A program made the translations under genes and the position numbers. 64,000 bases of DNA from Sebastes aleutianus. Taxonomy: Eukaryota > Chordata > Actinopteri > Perciformes > Sebastidae. Shown in pieces: positions 33,207 through 46,327 of this stretch. The notes beneath the pieces are model-generated. The model was given only the letters and a program-made list of their open reading frames with translations. It was not told the DNA's origin and ran no database searches. The stretch is from NCBI GenBank assembly GCA_916700875.1, contig CAKAKS010000068.1, forward strand, positions 32,150,127-32,214,126, in the 5' to 3' direction. Every line of letters begins with the position of its first letter. Position 1 is the stretch's first letter.

Positions 33207-34147
33207 AACAGGCTCACATTAGTTCACACTTGCCTTCTCGAAGCTCAAAGAAAAATGAGAAGCGACAACCTGTGAGCTCCTGATAGCCATTCAGGACTGA
33301 AATAAATAGTATAACAGTCCTGGATCAGGGCTACAGTGATAATTGTTAGATTTATTGAGGAGTGGATCTTTGTCACTTTAGGGAAATAAAATCTTAAATT
33401 AATCCTTAAAATGTGTGAATAAAGGGCACTTTGTTATTAGTGGAGCGATGGGTTGTAAATGAGGTCAAACATGATGATACAGCCTTCCATCACACAATGC
33501 ATGAGGTTCCATGTAAGACAGAGACTCACATCAGCCAGCAGACAATTTTCCACTTCATTAACTTCTTTTCAGATTTGCATAAATGTGTTTCGATGACGTG
33601 CAGCTTCAGCTACAGTGTTCTCATTAATATGCACAATAACCGCTGCATTTATACTGGGCCAACACAAAGAGAGAGCACTTCTGGTAATGGAGCCGCTCTG
33701 CTTTAAAACAATGGGAGCAGACAGATAAAAGGCTGGTGGCACCGAAAGCTTTAACAGTAACAGCGGAGGTTAGGAGGGAGATTTAAGGGAGAGGAGAACA
33801 AATGATCCACATGACCAAATTACATGAGAGACTGCTGAACTCTCTACGTGGATGATGTTAATCCGGCCCATTACTTCTCTTTGTCAGTTTACAGTGGTAA
33901 TCCTCTACTTTTCCTGTTATGAAATCATTCGTCCTAAGCAAGTTTTTCCCAGAAATCACCTGGCATTCAACAGTGTAGGGGATATTTTTCCTCACCAATT
34001 TCCAAATTAGAATGATAAAACACTTGATTTATTACCTCAGTAAACATTGAAAACATGAGATTATGGTCTGAATCGCTAGTTTCAAGTCTTCTTCAATACA
34101 GCATGATGTTCATTTAGTAAATGATGGTCCCATTTAGAGTCAGATAG
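33207..34147. other. No gene recognised
   Basis: Mixed sequence; the frame at 33431-33706 shows no domain. Confidence 0.5.
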
Positions 34148-34483
34148 ACCATAAAGCAGGGGATGCTTTAGGGCGTGGCTACCTTGTGATTGACAGGTCG
34201 CTACCACGGCGTTGTCCGGTCTGGGAGTCGTCCGTGTTTTCGTCTTACAACTTTAACCCTTTCACAGTCTGTTTTCACTTCATGAAAGTTAATTCTAACA
34301 TTTTTGGTCGCCTTGAATGTCTTATTCATCGTTCGGTTGTTCTTAGCTCCACCCTCTTGTGTCACCTCTGGTTGCAAAAAAACAAGATGGTGACGATGCT
34401 GAACTCGAGGCTTCAGATTGGCAGTCCATAAACCAAAGTGTGACGTCACGGTGACTACCTCCACTTCTTATATACAGTCGATG
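34148..34483. mobile_element. Possible dispersed repeat (GACCATAAAG ... ACAGTCGATGG)
   Basis: The layout (GACCATAAAGCAGGGGATG, GTGATTGACAGGTCGCTACC, GTGTGACGTCACGGTGAC, CTTATATACAGTCGATGG) resembles a common teleost repeat as I remember it. There is no second copy in this window, so this rests on memory. Confidence 0.3.
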
Positions 34484-34857
34484 GTGTGGAGGCAATCCCT
34501 CAGTCAAAGATATGCTCTGAATTTGAAACCTTTAAAGTTTGAAAAAAGTAAAAGTCATAACTTGATAAATGATGTAATACAAATGTGTCACTCTGAGAGT
34601 ATTGGTCCAGTTTGGTTTGACTGTCGACTCCATTTTATGCAAAAATATTGTCACATAAAACATTTCAGATTTTTTCCACAGGAAAAAGGTTTTGATCGTG
34701 CAACTTGAAAACTTTAAAATCCACATTCAATGCCTGTCTGCTCACCCTGTCGCTGTCTTTTCTTCTTCTGTACCCGCCAGTGTCGCTCTTAACTCCAAAC
34801 TGCCAGACTGTGCAGGTTTCTACCTCCATAATTTACATCTGACAGGTTCAAACAAGC

Positions 34858-34894
<37 letters not shown>

Positions 34895-35856
34895 CATGCA
34901 TAAGAGTTACAGTATTTACGTGTGGTTGTGTGTGAGTATATGCAGCTCTGTTGTTTCATGTTGCTCTGATAAAAGCTTTTGATTAGCAGGACATTGTGTG
35001 CAAACGGGTTTGACCTCATGTTATTAACCTTTTTTCAAAGCTTAAACAGCAAATACATGTGTTATACTGGTACACAATATGTACATGACATTAAATCCCA
35101 TCACTGGTTTAAAGTGATACACTGCAGTGCCATTTCAATTTGAATCTGTTGGTAAGAAGGAAGCTGACTAAACACACATGTCTCAATGATCCACTGATCA
35201 GATGCAGCAGAATAAATCTGTGTTGAAATGAGCAGTTCCTTCAAAATCAGCTCAGAAATAAAATGTACATTTTAGAGATCTGCTATATATATCTATCTAC
35301 TAAGAGAACCTCCAACACGGTTGCCAGAGGCGTCATAATTTCCTTTCATCATTCGCCAACAAATGATTTCCTTAATGCAGAACCAAGGGTTTGTTTCACT
35401 CGGTGTGTAATTATACTGTTTCCTGAGGCTCTGAAGACGCTGTAGATTCTAGTGTTTCTGAGGCTGCATCAAAGGCTGCTGGTGCAGATACAAGTTCAGC
35501 ATTTAACACTGTACACCTCCACAAGCTGCAGAGAAACTCGTCATCATAACTCTGAGTGTGCTTTCTCTTCATCTTGTACACTCTTACCATCTACTGTTAT
35601 CTGTGGTTGTTTTTTTTTTTTACAGTAAGTGTAAATATAGACGCTTTTAGACGGTTCAGTCAAAGATACTTTTTGTTGGCTTGCATCATTGATGCAGTGA
35701 TATTTTATGGCTTTGTATAGTGGTTTGACAACTACATTTAAGCACAAACAGGTGATGCAATATAATATTATTTGGTATTTATTAAATGCATCTCCTCAAA
35801 CTGATGTTGGTAGACGGAGAGGACTGCTGCCAGAACAGCTGAGGGTAATACAACCG
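34484..35856. other. No gene; (TG)n at 34858-34892
   Basis: Mixed AT-rich sequence. No convincing frame. Confidence 0.5.
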
Positions 35857-35955
35857 TAGGTTTAAAACTGACTCCGCCACAACCTAAAAATCACAAGTAG
35901 CTTTAATGCGTTAAAGAAATCAGTGGCGTTAAAACATATTTGCGTTAACGCCCTA
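35857..35955 (-). mobile_element. RepA scrap, about 100 bp
   Basis: TAGGTTTAAAACTGACTCCG through GCGTTAAAGAAATCAGTGGCG to GCGTTAACGCCCTA. The end has decayed from AACTTTGACAGCCCT. Confidence 0.75.
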
Positions 35956-37080
35956 TAGTTTGTATTTGTCGTCATTAAGTAAGTGTATCCCATGAACACT
36001 TGGGGTCTTTATGGTTACTTGGGAACTGTGGCAGTCCCTGAAAACGCGTATAAAAAAGCGTGGATATTGGGACGGACCCAAAGAGTTTCCCAAAGTTTAA
36101 CATTTTTCAACTCTCGGCGACCAGAAAAAAACACCATATGTGCAGCACTCGGTGCAGAATAGATGCTCAGCATCTCGTTGCGCCGCTGCTGCTTGTAGCA
36201 AAGTGTAAATATGTGGCGCTCCCATTGCAAAGAATTCAAAACAGAAAAAGGTGAACATAGCGGTTGTGGCGGTTGTGGCGGTTGTGGCGGTTGTGGCGGT
36301 TGTGGCGGTTGCTTGTCGTCCCCTGCAGATGGCTCGTCAATACTGCGGTTACTGCGACAGCTTTATACATGCCATTTATTTTTTTTATTGCAAGCATTGT
36401 GTTGTTCAAATGGTTGATATCTCATTGTGGATAAAAGCAACCTTTAGCAGCTGTTGTTGGACTGGAGCTGCTGTTGTGGCAAAATTGTTAATTCTCTCTT
36501 AGATTTAAATTGTTCTTAAGAAATTGGACGGATGAATCTTTCTTTGTTCTCTTTGCGCTCGCTGCCAGGGCCGTCCAGTCCAATCCAGGTTAATGTATTT
36601 TTCCCAATCTATCTGTCTGCCTGTCTTCACTTTCATCCCCACTTCTCTTTCATTCATCACCCCATCGCCAGTCTGCCGTCGGCGCTCAGTGAAACAGGTC
36701 ATTATTCTGTTTAAGTGCTCACAGTTGGACCTGGATCTCTGGGCTCCAGCAGAAAAAACCTGTATTGTCAACTCTTCTTTTCTGAATCAGAGCCAGCCAG
36801 AGAAGGATTCACGGCTTAATTTCGGTTTGGGCCAAGTGCCAGTGAGATAGGGGAGTCTTATTTATTGAGGGGGAATTATAAAGAAAATGAGATCAATTAA
36901 GAGATTTAGCTGCTGCTGTCTCAGCTGTCTGCAGATGTGATGGAGGGAGAGGTAAAGAAATGCTAGGCTAACTTTAGCCAGAAGTGTGCTGAGCTGAGAT
37001 AAGACTCTGACTGGACTCCTTGCCGTTGCAGGAATCAGACTCAGGACCTATTCTGCACTTATCACTCCGTCCGGCAGTGG
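35956..37080. other. No gene; two tandem arrays nearby
   Basis: Holds the 9-bp array at 36261-36311; otherwise no gene. Frames at 36211-36502 are translations of the array. Confidence 0.5.
36261..36311. repeat. 9-bp tandem repeat CGGTTGTGG, over 5 copies
   Basis: Perfect tandem units from 36261. The unit keeps frame, giving GGC/VVA-like strings in two frames. Confidence 0.95.
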
Positions 37081-37125
37081 CCATCCATCCATCCATCCAT
37101 CCATCCATCCATTCATCCATCACTT
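37081..37125. repeat. (CCAT)n run
   Basis: CATCCATCCATCCATCC with one CATT variant. Confidence 0.9.
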
Positions 37126-37276
37126 CATTCTCTCTGCTGTATAAAGGCCTCTGTCTGGTTATTTGATCACTCCATTTATTCTTATTCTTCTACGCTGACT
37201 GCAGCTAAGTTGATTGGTTGGCTCGCACAGCTCTGCTTCATCAGCAGCCGACCGTTTGTAAGACCTTCACTGTGGA

Positions 37277-38175
37277 CAGAGGAGAGGAGAGAGGGATGGA
37301 GGGGAGAGAGGGATGGAGAGGAGAGAGGGATGGAGGGGAGAGAGGGATGGAGAGGAGAGAGGGATGGAGGGGAGAGAGGGATGGAGAGGAGAGAGGGATG
37401 GAGAGGAGAGAGGGATGGAGAGGAGAGAGGGATGGAGAGGAGAGAGGGATTGGAGGGGAGAGAGGAGAGGAGAGGAGAGAGGGATGCAGGGGAGAGAGGA
37501 GGAGAGGACATGAGAGGAGCGTGGAGGAGAGTAGGGGAGAGGAGAAGGATGGAGGGTAGAGAGGAAAGGGATGAAGGGGAGAGGAGGAGAGGGATGGAGG
37601 GTAGAGAGGAAAGGGATGAAGGGGAGAGGAGGAGAGGGATGGAGGGAAGAGGTAAGGAGCGGGATGGAGGGAAGAGGTGATGGATGGAGGGGAGAGAGGA
37701 GAGGAGAGGAGAGGGATGGAGGGGAGTGGAGGTGAGGGGAGAGGTGAGGAGAGGAGAGAGGGATGGAGGGAAGTGGTGAGGAGAGGAGAGAGGGATGGAG
37801 GGAGGGGAGGAGAGAGGGATGGAGGGGGGAGAGGAGAGGGTTGGAGAAGAGAGGAGAGAGATGGAGGGTCGAGAGGAGATGGATGAGGGAAGAGGTGAGG
37901 AGAGGAGAGGGATGAGGGAAGAGGTGAGGAGAGGAGAGGGATGGAGGGAAGAGGTGATGAGAGCAGAGGGACGGAGAAGAGAGGGATTGAGGGGAGAGAG
38001 GAGAGGAGAGGAGAGCAGAGGAAAGGAGGGGGATGGAGGGAAGAGGTGAAGAGAGGAGAGGGATGGAGGGGATAGAGGAGAGGGATGAAGGGAAGAGGTG
38101 ATGAGAGCAGAGGGATGGAGAAGAGAGGGATTGAGGGGAGAGGAGGAGAGGAGAGAGAGAGAGAGAGAGAGAAAA
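37277..38175. repeat. Polypurine tract with GAGAGAGGGATGGAGG units, 0.9 kb
   Basis: Nearly all A and G on this strand, built from 15-16-bp units such as GGGATGGAGAGGAGAGA that drift along the tract, plus AGGGAAGAGGTGA variants on the right and a (GA)n tail. It is the opposite polarity to the tracts at 3.3 and 4.7 kb. Serine/proline/leucine frames on the minus strand are artefacts. Confidence 0.95.
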
Positions 38176-39828
38176 TGAAAACAGAGAGAAAATAAATGTG
38201 TCCCTGACATGTTGAAGGAATCATGTCTGTCTCAGAGAACTGGATCATTTGTTCCAATCTGAGTTGTTCAGGCAGCACAAACCCTCAAAGAGCTTTTTCC
38301 ACATTCTGCATCGTTTGTCCGTAAACCACAAACGTTCGGTGTCATCTCTGAGTGAGATCTCAGCTTTGAGACACAAATCATTTCAGTTGTCAGGTCCACT
38401 TTTCTCCAGGTGAGGATATTCTCCAGAATCAAGGCTTCATGTCCTGTTGCAGAGTCAACTGTAGCTTCTTATATAACGGTATTAGTTGGTCGTCTGTGTC
38501 CCTACTGCAACTCTCCTCAAAGTGCTGAGAGAGACCACATCACTGCTGACATGTGGCAACTGATTTTAAAATCTGGCTCCACTTTAAAACCCTTTAAATC
38601 CTCCGTCGGTCATCTGATCTTAAAGCTGTTCGGTGTTCGGGATAAAGCCTTTGCTGTCGTTGAAACCTTTGCATAATTGAATCCGGCCACTATGCCAAAA
38701 TCAGCTCAGCCCGGTGCCGTTTCTGACGGTTCGCTATTCAAAAAAGTGTGGGTGGTAAAATTTGCTTCACTTCTCATCATCGCAGAGCATTCTGGATGAA
38801 CTGAGTTTAATCGTGTTAAATGCTCTGGGATGATGTGTATTCATTTGAAATGCATTTGAAATGAGTCATCTCAGTGCTTTTGAACAACAGTGTTCTGTAC
38901 TGTACAGGGAAACGCAGGGTGAATTACGTGTGATTGCAAATTCAACAGAAAGAGGATAAAAAAGGGGAAAGAATGAAGAGTGTTGAGTCATCGGAGCAGA
39001 AAAAATGTCTTACAGGAAAACAACGTGAGTGGAGCCGGCGTTGTGTGTGAAAAAAGATGCATTTTGTTTGCTCGTGATGAGGAATATACAGTATGTGTAT
39101 ATGTTTAGTTGTGTTTACGGAGGACTGCAGGAATGTGTATGCAGGCACACATTTATATAATTGTGTGATCGATCCCATGCTGTGAGCTCCTGCAGATGTT
39201 GCTGCTGACTGCTGGGTAACTGTTGTGAAAGACCAGGACGCCCTGCTGGTAACACAAACACACCCTGGAGTATGTATGTACTGAAACTAGGGGTGGCACT
39301 TTGTACGGCACTTTGCCGTCTGGTAGTCGCTTTTCAAATTGGTGGAAGCGTAGCATCTCGTCCTCTCATCCAGTTAGGATGCGGTGAAAGCTAACTTTCG
39401 TCTTTGTATATTGTATTGGTGTGAGTAAGAGCTGGAGCGGGCGGTAGATTTAACATGGACGTTCTGTTTCTCTATGTGTTTATCAGAACAACCATAAAGA
39501 GATCCCGGTGTCACGGCATCTTTACTATCTGAACATCACAGTGTAGAAGTCCACCAGTTACACCGACAAGCTGGCCTGACATCGTTGGTACCTTCACTCT
39601 AGATCTAAAACTGAACCTGCTTCAGCCTCTGAAAGACGGTAAAGTCGGTCGGGATCGCCGGTCTCAGGGGAGTTAAAATGGGTGGCAAAGGTAGATTTAT
39701 AACCATATGCTAAATTACCATATAGACCATAAAGTAACCTATAGATCAGCATGTGTTAAAGATTAGCGGTTCACAGATGACATCCCTAGTTTAGTTTAAT
39801 TTGTTTAGGTCTTGATAGTAGGGATGTG
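38176..39828. other. No gene recognised
   Basis: Mixed sequence. A short CTTCACTCTAGATCTAAAACTG stretch near 39590 resembles RepA words and may be a scrap. Confidence 0.45.
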
Positions 39829-40373
39829 GTTAATAAACTTGTGACAACACCGGTGTTACCGATTACACCGGACATTTTACAAAAAAAGACGGCGCTCAAT
39901 ATGTGTAGAACGCTTACTCTGATCTTTACCGTCAGATGGCTGTGTGTCCAGTCCAGCTTTTGCTGCGCCACGCACACCGGCTGTGACTGCTCCGTCCTCT
40001 GCTCGGCGATTGCCTCATTAATGTTATGATTTCCTTATAGCATTGAGTTTAAATCTGAAATATTGCCAAATATTGCCAAATATAGCGCCTTTGCTTTTCG
40101 CTTCGACACCAAATCCTCCGCCATCGTCTTGTCTGTCAACTCCTTCTCGTCCCGTGTGTGAAATCTGACTCCTGCTACTCTGAGTTGAGACACCGTACGG
40201 AGCAGACACTTTCACTTTCACTTTGTAGCGTCCGTCGTCCGACTATCTATTGACAACATGCCGTGACCAAAATGGGTTTTATTTCTATTCAAAAAGCAAA
40301 ACAACGATGGGGGCGTGGGTCCGTGTGGTGTATGCCCAACCACAGCATAACACCGACTACCGCGGCAAGCCTA
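39829..40373 (+). mobile_element. RepD copy, about 545 bp
   Basis: It starts TAGGGATGTGGTTAATAAAC (about 25 bases shorter than the 10056 copy at this point), shares GATTACACCGGACATTTTAC, GACTGCTCCGTCCTC and CTATTGACAACATG, and ends ACCGCGGCAAGCCTAC. It carries an extra middle section (40070-40210). Confidence 0.8.
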
Positions 40374-41582
40374 CTCCACAGTCTAACAATAGCGTAGCCG
40401 TCACTGCTGAAAAGAAATGTTTAAATCGAACTGTGACCTTAAAATCGAAAGTCAAATTGAAGAATCGCGACGCCCGTAATGCACACACACTCTTTCTCAC
40501 ATCCACCCAGTGAGCCATCAGGCGGCGGGATTAAAAGACTTAAGAGCGCCGACTTTAAAGGCTCAGTAAAGAACCCGTGTTAATTATTCTGCCTCTTGAT
40601 TATCAAGCAGTGCGATTGTGAGGATGTCGGCAGATTGTGTCCGTCTGGAATTAAACCCGACTCGTACATCAGAGCAGCCATCTGGCCGGCAGCGCTCTTG
40701 TTTGTTGTGACTTTTGTTTTTGGACACAAGTTTATTGGAATTTTTTTTTTGCTTACATTTTGGAGCTGTTGAAGAAAGACGGATGTGTTTGTTCATTTGT
40801 ATCTCAGTGTTTCTTATTATTTATTCATTTTCATATTTGCGGCGACAGATAAACTGCATGTTACCAGTGCCCCATTTTAGTCTCCTCTTACTCTCTTTAG
40901 CAAAGCAGTCAGCCGATCGGGACAACCGCGGGCGATTGTGGAGCTTTTCAACTCCAAAAAGACAGATAAACACAGGTTGCTGTTAATTTATAATGGACAT
41001 TTGTGCTGTGATATTTAAACAAACTATCCGTCAACAGGGAAATAAAAGCCCCATGTCTACGAGACCGGTCTCTAGAGAGCTCCAGCCAGTTCCAGCCAGC
41101 TCATAGTGGTCTGTGAGCGTCACTGTCCGGCTGGCGAGGTAGCGACCGAATTTCTATCTTTTGTTGCTTATTGCTAAATCTCTGAGAAGTGGTGTTTTGT
41201 TATTGAACTCTGGACTCTTTATTTCCAGTGAATGTTATTGGGACTTGCATTTGATTATCTTACGCTTAACTCCCCAGATCCACTTTGTTTGAACCAATCC
41301 AAAAGCATCCAATCAAGTTTAAGGAGACCCCATTGAGGAACTAACGTTATGTTACTGAGCACCAGTTGGATCCAGTTATTCTGCTGTTAAAATGACTTTA
41401 CAAGAGCGCATATGGCTTGTTTAGGACTCGAGACCTGAGTTGGGACTCGACTTGGGACTTGGTCCCATCCCTGGTAGCCTTTACCCAGTGAAATGTCACC
41501 ATGTTAGTGAATTGTAACTACTGCTTGCAATCTGAGGATATACAGTATATACCCACATTACATTATATGGGATTTATTGTTT
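40374..41582. other. No gene recognised
   Basis: Mixed sequence; no domain-bearing frame. Confidence 0.5.
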
Positions 41583-41678
41583 TGTTTTTTACCGTGGTAT
41601 CGAATTTAGTATGGAGAATCGTGGAAATTCACTGGTATTGGTATCGACTACTATATTTCTGGTATCGTGACATCCCTA
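41583..41678 (-). mobile_element. RepB terminal fragment
   Basis: Read in reverse: TAGGGATGTCACGATACCAG then AATTCGATACCACGGTAAAA, matching 6974-7045. Confidence 0.75.
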
Positions 41679-42469
41679 CTACATTTTGGCCAAATCAGTA
41701 CGTACTACTGGTATAGTATGCGGTTTAGAATACAGCCATACAGTAGGGTGCTAAAATAATCCTTTGACATGCATTTTGTTAGCGTTTCAGCCCTTTGTTG
41801 CGTGTTGTATCGCAGATTGTTTTCCCCTCCAGTGGGCGTGGTTTTCTTAGTATGACGCATTGCGCTCTGTCTCTATATCTGTCTTAACTCCTCGGTCTGA
41901 ATATTTCTTAATGAAGGTAGTAACACATCTCTTTACCGGTGGTTTGGGCTCTGCACTGTCTGTACACTCTGCAGGAGTCTGCTGCCCTTCTACCAGTTAT
42001 TTCAGTGAGTCACCGCTCTCCGGTTCTTTGAAGAAGCCCGGTGTGGGCTGCAGTGCGTAGGTCATTTGCCCTAATTAATGTTCCGACCACAAGTTCAGGA
42101 GCCTTGTTATTCAACTTAATGTTTTATCTGACTTATATACAGTTGGGTATGGTTACCATGTGGAACAATGAACTACTCTGATCATGAAGTGTAGGAAAGC
42201 ATGAAAGTATTTTAAGGTGAAGTTAGCTCTTTCTTCTCAATGGCAGCGTCTGACTCATCCTGACTTCTCGTCTATCGAATCAAAAGCTTAGAATGATCTG
42301 CAGGTAGAGCGGATCTGCGTAGGTGAAGCTTGTTGCAGTCTGTGATTAACACAGTGTTTGAATATGGTTGAGCTTTGCTGGAGCAGTACAGGTGGGCCTC
42401 CTTATATCTGATCTTTCCATTCATCCTACGTCCTCTCTGACTTTGTTTTCCCTCAAGGGAAAAGGTATT
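41679..42469. other. No gene recognised
   Basis: 41690-41745 carries TAGTATGCGGTTTAGAATAC words similar to 8045-8165. Confidence 0.45.
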
Positions 42470-42896
42470 AAAGGGATCGGTTGGGTGTTTTGAAGTGGGG
42501 TTGTATGAGGTACTTATACTTAGTCAGTGTATTACCTACAGTAGATGATGGTCGGCGTGCTCGCAGCTTGGAGAAACACACAGGAGCACCGTAGCAAAGC
42601 CATACAGTGCTGTGGACGGGGACGGCATAAAAATGCATTTTAGCCACCTACAAGTAAGGCCCCACCTAAAATAATGTATATTCGTTTAAGTGTACGCTAT
42701 ATTTAGAATATTTTCTGAGGGCAAACTGAATTGAAAGTGAAACATGTCTATACTGTTTTTGTCATCAGAGCCTGCTGGCTTTGGAGAGAGGAGAGATAAG
42801 TTTCAGTTCAGTTCAGAAAGGGCTGTCTGACGGGGAGGTAAAGCGGTGAAAATATTCTAAATATAGCATTTTAAAGGATTGTAAAGGATTAAAGCT
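42470..42896. mobile_element. RepH copy, right arm truncated
   Basis: GTTTTGAAGTGGGGTTGTAT starts the left arm; the part from CTGTTTTTGTCATC to AATATTCTAAATATAG is the start of the inverted right arm, which then stops. It abuts the next copy. Confidence 0.75.
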
Positions 42897-43545
42897 TTTT
42901 GAAGTGGGGTTGTATGAGGTGCTTCTCCATAGTCAGTGTATGGCCTAAAGTAGATGACGGTCGGCGCGCCCCCAGTTTAGAGAAACAGACAGGAGTACCA
43001 GCAGATTTCAAACACCTAAAAAAATCAATCAAGTGTACGCTATATTTAGACTATTTTCACTGCTTTACCTCGCCATCATACAGCCCTTTTTGACAGGGAA
43101 CTGAAGCCGGTATCTATGCTCTCTACAAAGCCACCAAACTCTTTTGACAAAAACAGTAATTTTACACAATCACACAAACTAACTAACCGATCGAGGCGGC
43201 GGTAGACCAGCAACTCCTGTGTTCTGTGAGGTACAATTACTGTTTTTGTCAAAGGAGTCTGGTGGCTTTGGTGAGATCATAGATAATTGCTTCAGTTCCC
43301 TGTCAGAAAGGGCTGTCTGACGGCAGTGAAAATATTCTAAATATAGTGTACACTTAAACTGATATCATTTTTTGGTGTCTAAAATGCGTTTAGCTGCTGC
43401 CCTCGTCCACAGCAGTACGTTGCTTTGCTGCCGTGCTGGTACTCCTGTCTGTTTCTCTAAACTGGGGGCGTGCCGACCGTCATCTGCTGTAGATAATACA
43501 TTGACTATGGATCAGTACATCAAACAACCCCACTTCAAAACACCA
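42897..43545. mobile_element. RepH foldback, two arms of about 265 and 306 bp
   Basis: The left arm (42897-43161) and right arm (43235-43540) are inverted repeats: TTTTGAAGTGGGGTTGT pairs with ACAACCCCACTTCAAAA, GATGACGGTCGGC with GCCGACCGTCATC, AGAGAAACAGACAGGAGTAC with GTACTCCTGTCTGTTTCTCT. A loop of about 70 bp separates them. No coding sequence, so this is a non-autonomous foldback. Confidence 0.85.
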
Positions 43546-44439
43546 CAGAAATTCAGTGTGTGTGTCGCACACTATACTTAAATGAAGTACCTTTGAACTG
43601 AGTGCAGACTCGACCCTCTCAGAGTTTTATCAGCAGCTGCGTATTCCTCAGAAAACAACATTGACCACACGTTTGCATCACTAAGCTGGCTGACTGGATC
43701 TTCATACAGTATAACAGGATCACCATACTGTGTAACATTGGATAACATGTGTTGCATCATGCCACATCCTCCCCAGTGCTGTTGCTGTGGCGATATGCCA
43801 ACGTGTGTCTCTAACGCCACTCGGGCCGAAGAGCGAACACACCGCTGAGGCTGCTGTCTAGATACCAATAATAGAGCCTCTGTTGCTCACTGCTGCCACA
43901 CAGCCTGGTGCTGCATCGTCTCTCTGCATGTTGGCGTGTGTGAAGCTGCCAATCAGAAACATGAGTTATTAACCCCGGCTGAGTCAGCTTGGCTCAAGGT
44001 AGCATGGAAGTTGCATTTAGAGTAGATTCGTTTTGTGGCAATGATTCATAAAACCCTGTAGAGTATATTACTCACCCTGTGGCGGCCGTATTGGACGTCC
44101 TCACTAGCAATCAAGAGATGAAAATACAATTCAATTACCTCAGCAGATATTCAGTTGTATTTCATTATCATGCACTAAAATAAATTTAATCAAGTTTGAG
44201 TTTAAATGGCATTTTATCTAGTAGAAGCTAAAGATTAACATTTCTTGTGTTGCCAGGTTCTCATTCTGGTGATTTGGTCTATCTAACGTGGGCCAAAACA
44301 AAATGTTCAAGCTGCCTGAGCCAAGCCCCACAGGAACAGCTCGGTGCAGTGCAGAGATTTTGGTGCCACGACCAAAAAAAAACACTGTTTCCCGTACACA
44401 GTTATTACAAGAAATGGGTGTAAAACAACAACAAAAAAA
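43546..44439. other. No gene recognised
   Basis: A 96-codon minus frame at 43578-43868 has no domain I know. Confidence 0.45.
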
Positions 44440-44880
44440 TCTGTGTTTGTAGTTTTGAAATATGCGCCACTAGTTTAGGTTCTATGCAGGACGGAACCTG
44501 ACAAAAATAAATAAATAAATCACTCGATAAATAAATAAATATGTCATTAAATGTAGCAAAAACAATATAAAAAATAAATGTAGCCATTAATTAATTGATA
44601 AAATGAGTCATAAATTGATATTTCTGTTTGACTCTGCTTCTTTATTTATTCCTTTGTATTAATTCCCCTTCTGTTTAATATTCCCTTATATTTATTTATG
44701 TATTTATTTTTATTATTTTGTTTTATTTATTATATTATTATTTTTTTTTTAAAATTATTTTTCATTTATTTTTCATTTACTTTTTACATATAAATACAAA
44801 AATACTAATATAAAATGCAAAAATAAATTAATAAATAAAAAATTAATGGAAAAATAAATAAATACATTTTATAAATTTAA
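44440..44880. mobile_element. RepN copy, AT-rich
   Basis: GGACGGAACCTGACAAAAAT, AATAAATATGTCATTAAATG, AAATAAATGTAGCCATTAAT and TTGATATTTCTGTTTGA match 52177-52310. A long T/A-rich interior follows. Confidence 0.65.
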
Positions 44881-45064
44881 GGTAGTATGACATGGTTGGT
44901 CCCAATGGATTTCTTAATTTTTTTTAGTTTCTTGTGATACCAGTATCTTCACTCTAGCTTTAAAACTGAGCCCACTGCAATGTAAAAATCGCAGGTTATG
45001 TTAATGCGTTAAAGAAATTAGTGGCGTTAAAACAAATTATTATCGCGTTAACTTTGACAGCCCT
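44881..45064 (-). mobile_element. RepA fragment, minus, left end intact
   Basis: GGTAGTATGACATGGTTGGT through TTATCGCGTTAACTTTGACAGCCCT. Confidence 0.85.
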
Positions 45065-45505
45065 AGTTTCCATTGCTAAATATGAAACCAGATTAAACCC
45101 GCTGACACCTTGCTGATGTGATGTGCAACACTCTCATATTAGTTTAAAACTGCCTCAGCAGCTGGACAGATGCAGGCACTCATGCATGGTTTTCCATTTC
45201 TGTCATCCAATTTAGTTGTTTTTCTCATCCCCTGCTCCAGCTGCTGTGTATCCATAGCGACTTCCACCGTCACCTTTTTCTTGCTCTAGGGCACTTCAGC
45301 AACAGGGGGAACAATGTATGGGTAAAAACTGCAAATGCAGCACAGGATTGAATGCAGGAATTATAACCTCCACGTACTGTGTATATACGGTCCCATAAAC
45401 ATGCTGCTACACACACACCCCCCATAGGTCCAATGGGACCTCCAGCCTGCAGAAGGCTCCTATGGAAACTAGCCTGCATGCCTCAACTGCACACACACAC
45501 ACACT

Positions 45506-45566
<61 letters not shown>

Positions 45567-46218
45567 TGGAAAATAAACAAGGAGGAAAAGAGAGTAAACA
45601 GATGTATTATTCATACATCACTTCCTTTATTTCCAATGTCCATCATTTATTAACCAATGAGAAGTGTGAAAATTGTTTAGTAATGCTTTTAGATGTGAGG
45701 AGGAGCAGATGGAGTCATGTGTGTTTACGAGGAGTTGATTTAAAGGCAGGGTTCATAAAGATTTTAGAATTTTTTTTTAGTTATATTAGATGAAATTTTC
45801 ATTACATCCCAACAGCAATCAATAAATCCAATGCTCTGACAAAAAAAAGAAGAAAGAAATCTGGTATCTGTGGCTAGGGTCCGAAATTAACAGATTTTCC
45901 GTTTGGCGAGTAAATCTTTGAAGGCTATCCACCATAACGGCCGGTATACGTTTGTACCAAAATGGTCGTATCATGAAAACTATAAGCTTGGTTACATTCA
46001 GAGTCTCTCCTCCGTTTTGGTGTCATTTACTCTGCTTCTGTCCTTATGCTTGGCTGGTGGATTTTTTCATCAACCAGTCTCCTTGGCTGGAGAGTCAGAA
46101 AGGTAATTTTGGACGCTGTCTGTGGCTGTCGCAGGACTGTAATAAACCTGTCCAATCATTCAGTCCGAATGTAATGATTGGACGGGCTACCTGCCTACCT
46201 GCTCACCTGGGCCCTCTC
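45065..46218. other. No gene; (CA)n at 45491-45561
   Basis: A CA run of about 70 bp with one CTCTC break. Otherwise no frame with a domain. Confidence 0.5.
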
Positions 46219-46320
46219 TCCCCGTGCACTCATTGCATATCACCAGAGTCTTCCACAAGCTGCTAGCTTGACAGCTGTGAGTACTAACAACAGCCATGTT
46301 CACCGTTCACGTGCATTATA
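46219..46320 (+). repeat. RepJ copy (inverted partner at 54134)
   Basis: AGTCTTCCACAAGCTGCTAG and CTTGACAGCTGTGAGTACTA continuing to AACAACAGCCATGT match the reverse complement of 54134-54226. Confidence 0.75.
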
Positions 46321-46327
46321 TGTTTAT

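Noticed and set aside
34148..34483. CRE-like TGACGTCA within this block considered as an enhancer
   Set aside because: The block looks like a dispersed repeat, and one motif is not sufficient evidence.
37182..38278. 340-codon minus-strand frames
   Set aside because: Composition artefacts of the polypurine tract, open in two frames together.
38400..38420. CTTTTCTCCAG/GTGAGG considered as a splice site
   Set aside because: It reads equally as acceptor or donor and no partner site defines an exon.
43578..43868. 96-codon minus frame
   Set aside because: No domain, no splice context, and length within chance expectation for this composition.
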